Below, piece by piece: positions 33,578 through 42,413 of a stretch of DNA of 64,000 nucleotides. Below the pieces are notes generated by a model. That model had not been told where the DNA came from and searched no databases. It was given only the letters and a program-made list of their open reading frames with translations. Position 1 is the first letter of the stretch; every line of letters starts with the position of its first letter. The stretch spans positions 1-64,000 of the forward strand of contig NZ_FXSZ01000002.1 of assembly GCF_900182575.1 (NCBI RefSeq), given 5' to 3'. Source of the DNA: Solitalea koreensis (GTDB taxonomy: Bacteria; Bacteroidota; Bacteroidia; Sphingobacteriales; Sphingobacteriaceae). Both the position numbers and the translations under genes were made by a program.

Positions 33578-34206
33578 TCTGAATGATTGGAAATACGTTG
33601 CTCTACCATTGCCTTAAAACTTATAAAATCGATCTCTTTAACTTGATTGTTTTCAATTACGAAATCAACATGAGGTTTATAAGGAAGTAAAAACTCTTTG
33701 TAAGCCGGCAATACGTGTTTATGCCATTTGTATAAAATATCGTCTTCTGAATAACCTCTTTCTGCTTTATCGCGGTGTATCCTGCGTTTTAAAGCCAATT
33801 CTTCATGTGCTTCGATGAAGATGCGCAAATCAATTAGTTTATTAATTTCAGGAAAATGAAAAATGAATAAGCCTTCAATTACAATGATGGGCGCCGGCTT
33901 ACACTCCAGCAGTCTTGGAATAGCCTGAGTATTATTAAATGTATACTCTTGCTTATAAACAATCTTTCCATTTGCCAAGTTCAATAAATCCTCATAGAAT
34001 TTATCAGCATCAATTGTACCTGGCAAATCGAAATTGTATAGTTTATTTTCCTCAGCGCTTAATTCACCAACAGGTATGTAATAGTCATCTTGTGAAACAA
34101 TACAAATCTGTTTGTGATTAAAATGTTTTAATAATGACTGTAGAAAATAAGTTTTACCAGAACCGCTTCCTCCTGCAACACCTATTATGAAGGGTTTATG
34201 ATTCAT
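33571..34206 (-). CDS. udk: Uridine kinase
   Basis: A 211-residue kinase that phosphorylates uridine or cytidine in pyrimidine salvage. The P-loop is GVAGGSGSGKTYF at residues 9-21, followed by VSQDDYYIP, which fits the nucleoside-binding region, and FNLPGTIDAD-like sequence (here NFDLPGTIDADKFYED). RRIHRDKAERGYSEDDIL is the lid region. Length is normal. It starts 5 bases after the stop of the LysM gene, so they share an operon. Confidence 0.9.
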   Translation of the reverse strand: MNHKPFIIGVAGGSGSGKTYFLQSLLKHFNHKQICIVSQDDYYIPVGELSAEENKLYNFDLPGTIDADKFYEDLLNLANGKIVYKQEYTFNNTQAIPRLLECKPAPIIVIEGLFIFHFPEINKLIDLRIFIEAHEELALKRRIHRDKAERGYSEDDILYKWHKHVLPAYKEFLLPYKPHVDFVIENNQVKEIDFISFKAMVEQRISNHSDI

Positions 34207-34211
34207 TTTTA

Positions 34212-35078
34212 TTAAAGCGGATATGAAAGTTCAATTCTAAACTTTTGATCACGAACGCCTAACAGGTTAGCTGCTGATTTGGAGATTACTATGAGCACAT
34301 TTTTAGTGTCACTATTTTCAGGGAAATTACCAACCACTTTGACAAAAACACTTTTATTGCTCATAGGATTAGTAATTTTAATTATGGTGCCGGTTGGAGC
34401 GGAATGGTGCAATGCAACACTTTTCGCCTGATTTAGATCATTATCACTAATCCAGGTACCCATCCCCAATTCCTTAATTTCGCGACCAGTTCGAATCGGT
34501 ATTGAACTTTCAACGGGTTCGTTTGCATCGGTTGTGTCTGAGTTTTTAGTAATCGGTGTTTCAACTGGACGTTCAGATGAAGTTACAACCTTTGCTGTTT
34601 GTTTTTGGGGTGCTTCAACAGCTTTCACTACCACAGGATGTTCATCAGGTTTAGCAGTTGCAGCACTTATTTTTAATTTCTCTCCAATCTTTATCCCACT
34701 TTCAGAAAGGTTGTTTTGTTGTTTAATACTTTCAACAGAAACGCCATATTTACGAGCTATAGAGAATAGTGTTTCACCTGAAGCAACCGAATGCTCGATG
34801 GTTTTTGCTCCCGGCGTTAACTTTTTAGCTGTAAGATTCTTCTTATTAACTTTTAATGTATCACCAATTCTAACAGGATTATTGTCATTGAACTCTATTA
34901 ACTCAGTAGGACTAACGCCGTATTTACGGGCTATAGAATAGTAAGTTTCCTTTGACTCAACTTTATGTAAAATAACAGGCTTTCCTTTATATTCTCCTAT
35001 TCCTAGGGAATCAATATTAGCTTTTGCAAGTGATGTAAACGAGATTATACTTACAATTACGAGGCAAATTCTCTTCAT
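34212..35078 (-). CDS. Secreted protein with two LysM domains and an RlpA-like C-terminus
   Basis: A 288-residue exported protein: signal peptide to about residue 21 (SLAKA), then two LysM repeats (KVESKETYYSIARKYGVSPT and HSVASGETLFSIARKYGVS) that bind peptidoglycan, a Pro/Thr-rich linker, and a C-terminal domain of about 90 residues (ALHHSAPTGTIIKITNPMSN, KSVFVKVVGNFPE) that resembles the double-psi barrel of RlpA. RlpA-type proteins cut or bind septal peptidoglycan; whether this one is active is unclear. ATG 35078 precedes a good signal peptide. Confidence 0.83.
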   Translation of the reverse strand: MKRICLVIVSIISFTSLAKANIDSLGIGEYKGKPVILHKVESKETYYSIARKYGVSPTELIEFNDNNPVRIGDTLKVNKKNLTAKKLTPGAKTIEHSVASGETLFSIARKYGVSVESIKQQNNLSESGIKIGEKLKISAATAKPDEHPVVVKAVEAPQKQTAKVVTSSERPVETPITKNSDTTDANEPVESSIPIRTGREIKELGMGTWISDNDLNQAKSVALHHSAPTGTIIKITNPMSNKSVFVKVVGNFPENSDTKNVLIVISKSAANLLGVRDQKFRIELSYPL

Positions 35079-35104
35079 ATATCTTAAACTTAATAGGGGC
35101 AAAA

Positions 35105-35887
35105 TTATAATAAATATGATACAAATTCCGACCTGTTTTTAATGTAGATCAAAAAGTTCTTCCATACAAAAAACGATGAAGGTAATTTATTTTGTATACC
35201 AGCAATTATTTTATCCTGATATTCTACAATGTTATCGACACCATAAATAACTAGGTTACATTCAAGCATACTGCCAGTTTTTTGATACCAAGCTATAATT
35301 CGATTCCCATTTTTTTCAAGGTATTCAACTTCAATACCTTCTTCCAGATATACAGGCAATTGCAAATCATCGGTTTTAATCCTTTTGGGAAAAACTAATT
35401 CCTGATTGGAATTGACAAAATCAGCATTTTCCCCAATTAGTAAATCCAAGTGTGGCTTTTGTTCCCCAGTAGTGTGGTCGAGTAAAATATATCTCCTTGG
35501 TTCAATTTTCGGGTTATAGGCAATTATCCCTTCATATGAGTTTTGGTAATATGAAAGTTGATAATTCTCCCAAATCTTTGTTCCATTAGTATTAAGGGCT
35601 ACTATCCCTTTATGTTCAGGTAAGGATTCATTGGTATATCCATGCAGACATAATATATCTTTATAAAAGGTTTCTATACCAAAATACCAAGGCTCTTCTG
35701 TTTGAATGTTTTCTGCTAAAACCATATTGGTGGCTAGGTCGATAATGGAAAAGCTTACTTGTCTTTGAGTAGGGTCACGCAATTCAATCGCCACCTTTAA
35801 ACCTTTAAAATCAGGTACAATCTTCCAAATTAGTCCAGAAAAGATTTTTGAAAAAGGTTGATTTGAAGTATATTTAATATTAATCAT
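35105..35887 (-). CDS. DUF4905 family protein
   Basis: A 260-residue soluble protein that I match from memory to DUF4905: FSGLIWKIVPDFKGLKVAIE at residues 15-34, then EEPWYFGIETFYKDILCLHG. It has repeated short beta stretches with aromatic residues, possibly a small propeller. No function is known. It is the first gene of the DUF4905-LysM-udk cluster; the LysM start codon is about 26 bases after its stop. Confidence 0.68.
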   Translation of the reverse strand: MINIKYTSNQPFSKIFSGLIWKIVPDFKGLKVAIELRDPTQRQVSFSIIDLATNMVLAENIQTEEPWYFGIETFYKDILCLHGYTNESLPEHKGIVALNTNGTKIWENYQLSYYQNSYEGIIAYNPKIEPRRYILLDHTTGEQKPHLDLLIGENADFVNSNQELVFPKRIKTDDLQLPVYLEEGIEVEYLEKNGNRIIAWYQKTGSMLECNLVIYGVDNIVEYQDKIIAGIQNKLPSSFFVWKNFLIYIKNRSEFVSYLL

Positions 35888-35992
35888 TTACAATCATTTG
35901 TTTTTCTTAACACTTTAAACCATGCTCAATTAAACATTTTCAACATAAAATTGTTCAATTTTATCAAATCTTAAATATAACTCATATTGTCT

Positions 35993-37096
35993 ATGACTAC
36001 TCAATCTGTAAAGTTTAAGAAAGAAAGTGCCGATGATTTTTATCCAACTATAAAAAAACGTGTCAATGAATACTTTGAACAAAATAACCTGAGCAAATTA
36101 GCCCCTGCAAGTTATTTTATCAAAATTTCAAGTTTTATCCTGTTATATTTCTTTGTTTACTTCAATTTGATTTTTAATGTAACCTCGTTGAGAGGGTTAT
36201 TCTTTTCCTTTATATTGCTTGGCTTCTTGGTATTTTTTATCTTTTTAAATGTGGTTCATGATGCGGCCCATGGGTCAATTTTTAAGAAGAAGCAGAGCAA
36301 TCATGTTCTGTTATATTTTCTAGAAATGTTTGGTACTAGTAATTACATCTGGAGAATACGCCACCTTGAATCTCATCATATTTATCCTAACATATTTGGA
36401 TTAGACACGGATATTAAACAATCTGATTTAGTGAGAATATCAAATCAGCATCCTTTTAAGATACATCATCAGTTCCAACACCTTTATATGCCGATATTGT
36501 ATTTTATATACACATTAAACTGGACAATAGTTCGGGATTTTAGAGACATTACTTCCGACAATATCGGCCCCAAAGTTAATATTAAGCACCCATGGGAACA
36601 GGTAGTGTTACTACTGTTTTCAAAACTATTTTATTTTTTCTATACTTTAATATTACCGGTTTTACTGTTAAACTTTTCTTTTTGGGCCATATTTGGTGCA
36701 TTCTTAGTGATGCATTTTACCACGAGCTTTTGTGCTGTCTTTATACTTGTTTCCTCTCATGTTGGAGAAGATGCAGTTTTTCCAAAAGCTGATGAAAACA
36801 GATATATCGATCATACATGGGCTGAACATCAACTAATCGTTACTGCCGACTTTGCTGCTGACAACCGATTAATTACAACATTAGTCGGAGGTTTTAATTT
36901 ACACGTTGTTCATCATCTATTTCCTCATGTCTCTCATGCACATTACCCTGTGTTAACAAAAATACTTAAAGAAACTGCCGCTGAATTTGGGCTTTCTTAT
37001 AACTCTTATACTTTAAAGGAGGCATTAATTTCGCATTGGAAACTATTGAAGAAAAATAGCTTTAAAGAACACTCGGCAATACTCAATGAGGCCTAA
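35993..37096 (+). CDS. Membrane fatty acid desaturase
   Basis: A 367-residue integral membrane di-iron enzyme. Three histidine boxes are visible: HDAAH (His89-His93), HLESHH (His124, His128-129) and, near the C-terminus, HVVHHLFPH. Four membrane helices lie at about 42-62, 70-88, 200-220 and 225-250. This resembles acyl-lipid or linoleoyl-CoA type front-end desaturases in the order of boxes. It adjusts membrane fluidity. The substrate and position of the double bond are not readable. ATG 35993 is chosen; a TTG six bases earlier is possible. Confidence 0.88.
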   Translation: MTTQSVKFKKESADDFYPTIKKRVNEYFEQNNLSKLAPASYFIKISSFILLYFFVYFNLIFNVTSLRGLFFSFILLGFLVFFIFLNVVHDAAHGSIFKKKQSNHVLLYFLEMFGTSNYIWRIRHLESHHIYPNIFGLDTDIKQSDLVRISNQHPFKIHHQFQHLYMPILYFIYTLNWTIVRDFRDITSDNIGPKVNIKHPWEQVVLLLFSKLFYFFYTLILPVLLLNFSFWAIFGAFLVMHFTTSFCAVFILVSSHVGEDAVFPKADENRYIDHTWAEHQLIVTADFAADNRLITTLVGGFNLHVVHHLFPHVSHAHYPVLTKILKETAAEFGLSYNSYTLKEALISHWKLLKKNSFKEHSAILNEA

Positions 37097-37138
37097 TTTA
37101 AAAAGAGCATTCTAAGTTCGAAATTCTCTTTTAATTAG
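37093..37138. terminator. Probable terminator after the desaturase
   Basis: CTAATTTAAAAAGAG (37093-37107) and CTCTTTTAATTAG (37126-37138) pair with a two-base bulge. The stem is A/T-rich; efficiency is uncertain. Confidence 0.45.
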
Positions 37139-37160
37139 TATTGATGATTAAAATCTTCTC

Positions 37161-37685
37161 TTATTTCTCACAAATGCCTTTAACATTTAGAAAAGACTTC
37201 TCCATGTTTTTACCCATCATAGAGTCCATGAATAGGCCCATAATTTTATACATTGGATTATTACCCATATTACCTTCATCAGTCCAGGTAACTTTGGTGC
37301 CTTCCGGGACTTCATCAAATTGAACCTCTCCCAATAATGGATCGTTAAAACCTTCAAACAGGAGGGTAAGTTTTACCAATTTATTTGGAATACTTTCTGT
37401 TATGGTCATTGAACCATTCATTTTTTTACTTAACCAGCTTTGTGTTGCTCCTGCTCCGCTACTTGGGTTAGATGTTGTATACTTAATATCTTTAAAGTCA
37501 TCATCAAATGCGTTCCACTTTAACCAGCTATTTAAATCATTAAACTGGGCGAATACCTGATCAACTGGTGCTTTAATAATTGTTGATCGCTGTACTTTGT
37601 ATGCTGATGGTAAAAAGAATGAAATGATTACTAACAGAAAAAGTAATGCTATAAAAGCTAAAAGAGTCTTCTTTAATATTTTCAT
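37161..37685 (-). CDS. SRPBCC family protein with N-terminal membrane helix
   Basis: A 174-residue protein. Residues 1-30 are hydrophobic (LLAFIALLFLLVIISFFLP). The rest is a START/Bet v 1-like SRPBCC domain: STIIKAPVDQVFAQFNDLNS, GAGATQSWLSKKM and VTWTDEGNMG. Such domains bind small hydrophobic ligands. The start ATG 37685 gives a proper anchor; an earlier frame runs into the UbiD-family gene. It follows that gene by about 70 bases and may be cotranscribed. Confidence 0.85.
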   Translation of the reverse strand: MKILKKTLLAFIALLFLLVIISFFLPSAYKVQRSTIIKAPVDQVFAQFNDLNSWLKWNAFDDDFKDIKYTTSNPSSGAGATQSWLSKKMNGSMTITESIPNKLVKLTLLFEGFNDPLLGEVQFDEVPEGTKVTWTDEGNMGNNPMYKIMGLFMDSMMGKNMEKSFLNVKGICEK

Positions 37686-37752
37686 AATTGATAAGATATT
37701 TTTTATCGCATGAAGATAAAAAAATGCTTTTTCATGCCCAAGTAAAATAGTA

Positions 37753-39660
37753 TTACTCTTCAACTACTGCGCCACCCTTATACAGTTGTTTAATGTATTT
37801 AATGGATGGAGAAGGGATAAATTCTCCTAAGCCTAGTTTACTCCAAATAGCATCAATACGTTCAATGGTTTCAGGTTTTGATGCTAAGATATTTGGCCAA
37901 TCTCTTGAAAATCCATCAAACTCCTTTGTTTTACGGGTGCCATCCAAACCAATATGCGAAATTGACTGATCATCATTCGCTTTAATAACCAAACCATCAC
38001 GTCGCGGATCAACATTGTTTGAAAAACGCCAAACTGCATCAGCTATATCACTAATATCGATTGTATGTTCAAGGTACAGTACAACTTTGATGTTCTTAAA
38101 CTCCGGATGAGCAAATAACCTTTTGTTTAAATCTTCAATATGCTCCTTGCGATTTTTTTCTACTGCAACTAGCACCAGTGAAATTCCAAGATTTAGCAAG
38201 GAGTCGTTAATGTCTTTGATTTCAGGAAAAAGTTGCTCAATCTCATTTTTGTTTATAGCTGAAGACCTAATGCCAACAGCCGAACTGTCGTCTCTAAGTT
38301 CCTCAGCCAATTTTTTTGTACCATCAATTCCCATTTTGCCGCCAAAAGCCATTTTTGAACAGGAATGATCCAAAACATCCATCGGACCTTGGGTGAAAAT
38401 AATATCATTTTCAAGATCAACATTTTCAGATATGTACTTGGCAACTTCGGCATTATCGTGAATATTTACATCCCCATCTACCACAATAATCATTTTGGTA
38501 AACATCATTTGACCGGCACCCCACATTGAATTCATTACTTTTAATGCCTGACCCGGATAGTCTTTTTTAATTTTCACAATAACAAGATTATGAAACACGC
38601 CTTCCATTGGTAAAACCATATCAACTACCTCCGGAATCATAGTCATTTTGATAGGAGCAAGGAAAATGCGCTCTGTAGCCTTTCCAATCCATGCATCCTC
38701 TTGAGGTGGAATACCCACGATCGTTGCCGGGAAAACCGCATTTTTACGATGTGTGATACAGGTAATATGAAAACGAGGATACCAATCGGCTAACGAATAA
38801 TACCCGGTATGATCACCAAAAGGACCTTCCCAAATGAAATCTTCTTGCGGATCAACATAGCCTTCAATTACAATATCAGCATCAGCAGGAACCTGTATGT
38901 CTTGAGTTAAACATTGAACCAATTCCACTTTCTTTTTGCGTAAAAAACCAGCTAACATGTATTCATCAATACCGTCGGGAAGCGGTGCTGTAGCTGCATA
39001 GGTATATACTGGATCGCCACCAAGAGCAACGGCTACCGGCATTTTTTGACCCAGTTTTTTATATTCATTGAAGTGACGTGCGGAAACCTTATGTTTATGC
39101 CAATGCATGGCAGTGAGATCAGGGCCAAATACCTGCATGCGATACATACCCACATTGCGAACCCCATTATTGGGATCTTTTGTATGAATTACCGGTAAAG
39201 TAATAAAGGGGCCGCCATCTTCAGGCCAGCATGTTAAAACCGGAAATTTGGTAATATCTGGAGTACTCATTACCACTTCCTGGCATTCACCACGGCCGGA
39301 AACAACTTTTGGCATCCATGAAGCAATCTGGCCAAGTTTTGGAAGCAGTTTTAGCTTATCCATTATGCTTTCCTTTGGACCCGTCACCATTTTAAAAAGA
39401 TCTTCAATCTCTTTGGTGATCTCATCCATATGTTTTACACCAAGGGCCATACACATACGTTCATAGTTACCCATCGAGTTTATCAACAAGGGAAACTCAT
39501 AACCGGTATTTTCGAAAAGCAATGCAGGACCGTACTTTTTAGATACTCGATCAGTAATTTCTGTAATCTCCAATTTCGGATCAACGTATTCTTTGATACG
39601 AATCAATTGGTTGTTTTTTTCAAGAGTCTCGATGAAGTGCTGAAGGTTTTTGTAGGCCAT
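37753..39660 (-). CDS. UbiD family decarboxylase (menaquinone-type)
   Basis: A 635-residue UbiD-like decarboxylase, a family that uses prenylated FMN made by UbiX. Recognisable stretches are FENTGYEFPLLINSMGNYER, VSGRGECQEVVM, the substrate region WEGPFGDHTGYYS, and LPMEGVFHNLVIVKIKKDYP. It is longer than Escherichia coli UbiD (497 residues), as is common in Bacteroidetes. Since the phylum uses menaquinone, the likely step is a quinone-precursor decarboxylation; the exact step is unknown. ATG 39660 begins the conserved part. A terminator separates it from the FadL gene upstream. Confidence 0.85.
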   Translation of the reverse strand: MAYKNLQHFIETLEKNNQLIRIKEYVDPKLEITEITDRVSKKYGPALLFENTGYEFPLLINSMGNYERMCMALGVKHMDEITKEIEDLFKMVTGPKESIMDKLKLLPKLGQIASWMPKVVSGRGECQEVVMSTPDITKFPVLTCWPEDGGPFITLPVIHTKDPNNGVRNVGMYRMQVFGPDLTAMHWHKHKVSARHFNEYKKLGQKMPVAVALGGDPVYTYAATAPLPDGIDEYMLAGFLRKKKVELVQCLTQDIQVPADADIVIEGYVDPQEDFIWEGPFGDHTGYYSLADWYPRFHITCITHRKNAVFPATIVGIPPQEDAWIGKATERIFLAPIKMTMIPEVVDMVLPMEGVFHNLVIVKIKKDYPGQALKVMNSMWGAGQMMFTKMIIVVDGDVNIHDNAEVAKYISENVDLENDIIFTQGPMDVLDHSCSKMAFGGKMGIDGTKKLAEELRDDSSAVGIRSSAINKNEIEQLFPEIKDINDSLLNLGISLVLVAVEKNRKEHIEDLNKRLFAHPEFKNIKVVLYLEHTIDISDIADAVWRFSNNVDPRRDGLVIKANDDQSISHIGLDGTRKTKEFDGFSRDWPNILASKPETIERIDAIWSKLGLGEFIPSPSIKYIKQLYKGGAVVEE

Positions 39661-39749
39661 TTTATATGGATATATTATTTGCAAGCAAAATTCACTTGCA
39701 AATTAATACAAGAAATGTGTGCTTAATGTTCTTTAATACTTGGCTCAAA

Positions 39750-39788
39750 ATTAAAAAGGTTGCAGGGATAAGTTGCAACCTTTTTAAT
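39750..39788. terminator. Terminator of the FadL-type gene
   Basis: Arms 39750-39764 and 39774-39788 are perfect 15-base complements with a GGTTGCA/TGCAACC core and A/T flanks. Confidence 0.85.
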
Positions 39789-39812
39789 ATTTATATTTTT
39801 TTTATTTTTCCA

Positions 39813-41318
39813 TTAGAACCGAGTTCCGACAGTAAGCATTATATTAAAATGCTTGTTATTAATGTTTGCAGTTGGTGAAATATCAGCTCCCGAAGAAGTT
39901 ATAGCAGTATAAGGTGAAACTGTTTGGTTCAAGGTTTTATAAACACCAGTCAAATCGACATAAAAATTATCCTGACGGTAACCAACTCCACCCGTAAAAA
40001 ACTGATTATTTGACTTGTAATCCTGATAAGGAGTTCCATAATTAGCATAACCTGCTCGTAGGCTTATTTGATCCAATTTATATTCAGCACCGATTCTCAT
40101 ATTTACTGCCGATTTATAACGATCACTTATGGAAGTATTAATAACCTGATCAAAAGTAGCATCGTTTGAGCTATATTTTATAGTGCTATAATCTAAATAA
40201 TCAATATCTGCAGAAATAAAACCATTTTTGCTAAAAAAAACAGCTGCGCCTCCGTTTAAACGTATTGGAGTTCTAAGATTATACTCATAACCTATTCCAT
40301 TGATATTTGAAGAGTATAAAAGATTATTTTGATCATTAGAAGTGATGGCGCTATTGTATTCTTCGCGTATATTATACCAAATAGGAGAGTGGAAGCTAAA
40401 GCCAAAGCGAAGCATTTCATTGGCTCGCAAAATAGCTCCCAATTTCACATCGATTCCATTTCCATCGTTTAGCAAATAATCGTTATAATTCCAATTATTG
40501 ACATTAACAGGGTTTCCATTTGCATCAATTGGATTAAACCCTGGATCGTTGATATCCGATTCATTATACAAGAAATCACGTTTGTAATGCAATGTATGAA
40601 CCCCTAATGATGCTCCTAAAAACAAGCGATTGCCATAGTTCCCTGCAAAACTTATGTCGATTTGATTAGTTGCACCTGAAGTACGCTGATTTTTAAACTG
40701 CTTAACATTACCATTTTCACTCAATCCGGCATATGAAGGCCCTTGAGGTGTTGATATTGCATCAATTAAAAAAGTGTCGTAGGCCATATCTGCCAGAGTG
40801 GCCGTTGTCCCTTGATCACTTAATCCATTTCTGTAAGCCATGTCAGCAAAAGAAGTTGTCATTGAGCTTGTAGGATTCTGGCCTGAAAAGGTATAATTAG
40901 AATTAAAATCATTACTTCTATTCAACGCCACACCAAATGTGTATCCCAGCCAATTATTGGTAAAACCAGTATCGCCGGTTTTTGCGTGGGCAAAAGCAAC
41001 TCCTACGCCGGGAAGTGAAAAAGTAGTTTTATTATTAGAATTATTGCTGCCAAAATACAAAGAAGATGTATTATCAAAACCTAATTGGGCTGATGCGGCA
41101 AAGTCATTTTTGCGATAAAAACCCAATCCGGCTGGGTTTATTCCAAATGCACCAATGTCTCCACCCAATGCCGTTTGAGCACCTCCTATGGCTTGAATTC
41201 TTGCTGTTCCCATAATATTATACTGGGAGTAACGCAACGCATCATCTACATAGCTTTGAGCTTTTACTTTAGAAATAATAACGGTAGTAAATACTAAAAA
41301 GGTAAGTGTTTTTTTCAT
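39813..41318 (-). CDS. OmpP1/FadL family outer-membrane transport protein
   Basis: A 501-residue outer-membrane barrel with a signal peptide ending near KVKAQ. The mature N-terminus has ALRYSQYNIMGTARIQAIGG and GAFGINPAGLGFYRKNDF, the standard start of Bacteroidetes OmpP1/FadL proteins, then alternating beta strands with aromatic girdle residues, ending in VGTRF. It lets hydrophobic compounds such as fatty acids cross the outer membrane. ATG 41318 provides the signal peptide. It follows the tyrosine-rich lipoprotein gene across a small hairpin. Confidence 0.88.
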   Translation of the reverse strand: MKKTLTFLVFTTVIISKVKAQSYVDDALRYSQYNIMGTARIQAIGGAQTALGGDIGAFGINPAGLGFYRKNDFAASAQLGFDNTSSLYFGSNNSNNKTTFSLPGVGVAFAHAKTGDTGFTNNWLGYTFGVALNRSNDFNSNYTFSGQNPTSSMTTSFADMAYRNGLSDQGTTATLADMAYDTFLIDAISTPQGPSYAGLSENGNVKQFKNQRTSGATNQIDISFAGNYGNRLFLGASLGVHTLHYKRDFLYNESDINDPGFNPIDANGNPVNVNNWNYNDYLLNDGNGIDVKLGAILRANEMLRFGFSFHSPIWYNIREEYNSAITSNDQNNLLYSSNINGIGYEYNLRTPIRLNGGAAVFFSKNGFISADIDYLDYSTIKYSSNDATFDQVINTSISDRYKSAVNMRIGAEYKLDQISLRAGYANYGTPYQDYKSNNQFFTGGVGYRQDNFYVDLTGVYKTLNQTVSPYTAITSSGADISPTANINNKHFNIMLTVGTRF

Positions 41319-41341
41319 ATAAAAAATTACATATAAAACCA

Positions 41342-41366
41342 CAAAGCCCATTCATTATGGGCTTTG
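41342..41366 (-). terminator. Hairpin between lipoprotein and FadL genes
   Basis: CAAAGCCCA (41342-41350) and TGGGCTTTG (41358-41366) form a 9-bp stem with a 7-base loop. On the minus strand it follows the lipoprotein stop by about 10 bases, but the T run after it is weak. Confidence 0.6.
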
Positions 41367-41375
41367 ATGCAATAT

Positions 41376-42263
41376 CTATTGATTTCCTGGTCTCGGTCTC
41401 GAGCTACTTCCATTGCCTGTCGACTCACGACGCGGAGGTGGAGTTGGATAAGTATCGTTAGTACGCGGGCGACTCTCTGGAAGTGAGTAAGATCCATCAT
41501 TTGATGGTCTTGGTCTGCTGGTTTCTGATCCTTGTGAAGGTGTATACCTTCCATCAGTAGAATTAGGACGTTGCCTGCTATTTTGACCCGAAGTTCCTGG
41601 GTAATAATAACCTGTTTCACCATTAGGGCGAGGTCGGTTTATAGTTCCGCTACCATTAGGACGAGGATGGTTGTAGGTGGCGGTGGATCCATTAGGGTAA
41701 TAATAGCCTGGATAATAATTTGAATACCAAGGATTACCGTAGTAATAATTATACACCCCGTAAGGATATCCATAATATGAATAGGGAGCGTAAGGATAGT
41801 AGGAGTAAGGGTAATATGAGTAATAAGGGCTACCCCAGCCAAATGAAATTCCAAAAGAAGAGCCATAGTAAGGAGAATTCCATGCATTACCCCAACTGTA
41901 ATTCATCCCGAGCCAACTTGAACCTGGATATCCGTAGAATGAATTACCATAGTTATTGGGTGAATAAAAGTAATTACTTCCATAACTCGGATAGTAGAAC
42001 CTGTTTATTCTATTAGCATAGTAGTAATCAGGATCATACGGGTCATAATAATGGGTCAATGGGCCATCGAAAGCAGTGTTATTATTTTGATAGTAACTAT
42101 CACTTGTAGAAGCCTGGTAAACCGAAGCTGGTTTAACATCTGTTTTAGTGAAATAGATATCATTATCAACAACTTCGGTGTTGGTATTTTGAGCCATTTT
42201 ACTTGAAGAACATGCTCCTAACAACACAGTTGAAAGTAAAACAAGGTTATATAGTTTTTTCAT
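41376..42263 (-). CDS. Tyrosine- and proline-rich lipoprotein
   Basis: A 295-residue protein with lipobox LGAC at about residues 15-18. Residues 60-195 are extremely rich in Tyr, Gly, Ser, Asn and Pro (for example YSYYPYSYYPYAPYSYYGYP), and the C-terminal third contains HPRPNG, NRPRPNG and SRPRPS-type repeats. No enzymatic domain is visible. Tyr-rich low-complexity proteins with a lipid anchor may be surface or adhesive proteins, or may bind the cell wall; this is speculation. It is the first gene ahead of the FadL-type porin. Confidence 0.78.
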   Translation of the reverse strand: MKKLYNLVLLSTVLLGACSSSKMAQNTNTEVVDNDIYFTKTDVKPASVYQASTSDSYYQNNNTAFDGPLTHYYDPYDPDYYYANRINRFYYPSYGSNYFYSPNNYGNSFYGYPGSSWLGMNYSWGNAWNSPYYGSSFGISFGWGSPYYSYYPYSYYPYAPYSYYGYPYGVYNYYYGNPWYSNYYPGYYYPNGSTATYNHPRPNGSGTINRPRPNGETGYYYPGTSGQNSRQRPNSTDGRYTPSQGSETSRPRPSNDGSYSLPESRPRTNDTYPTPPPRRESTGNGSSSRPRPGNQ

Positions 42264-42413
42264 GGCTATTTTAATGTAAATTAAAATTAATCATTCTATA
42301 GTAAGAACGCAAATTTCCTATTTTTGTTGGGATTCTGAGTAACAAAATTGTTCCTCCAGAAATTATTAATATCAATATTATTTACCCGTCTGGTACAGAA
42401 CCTTTTATAAAAC

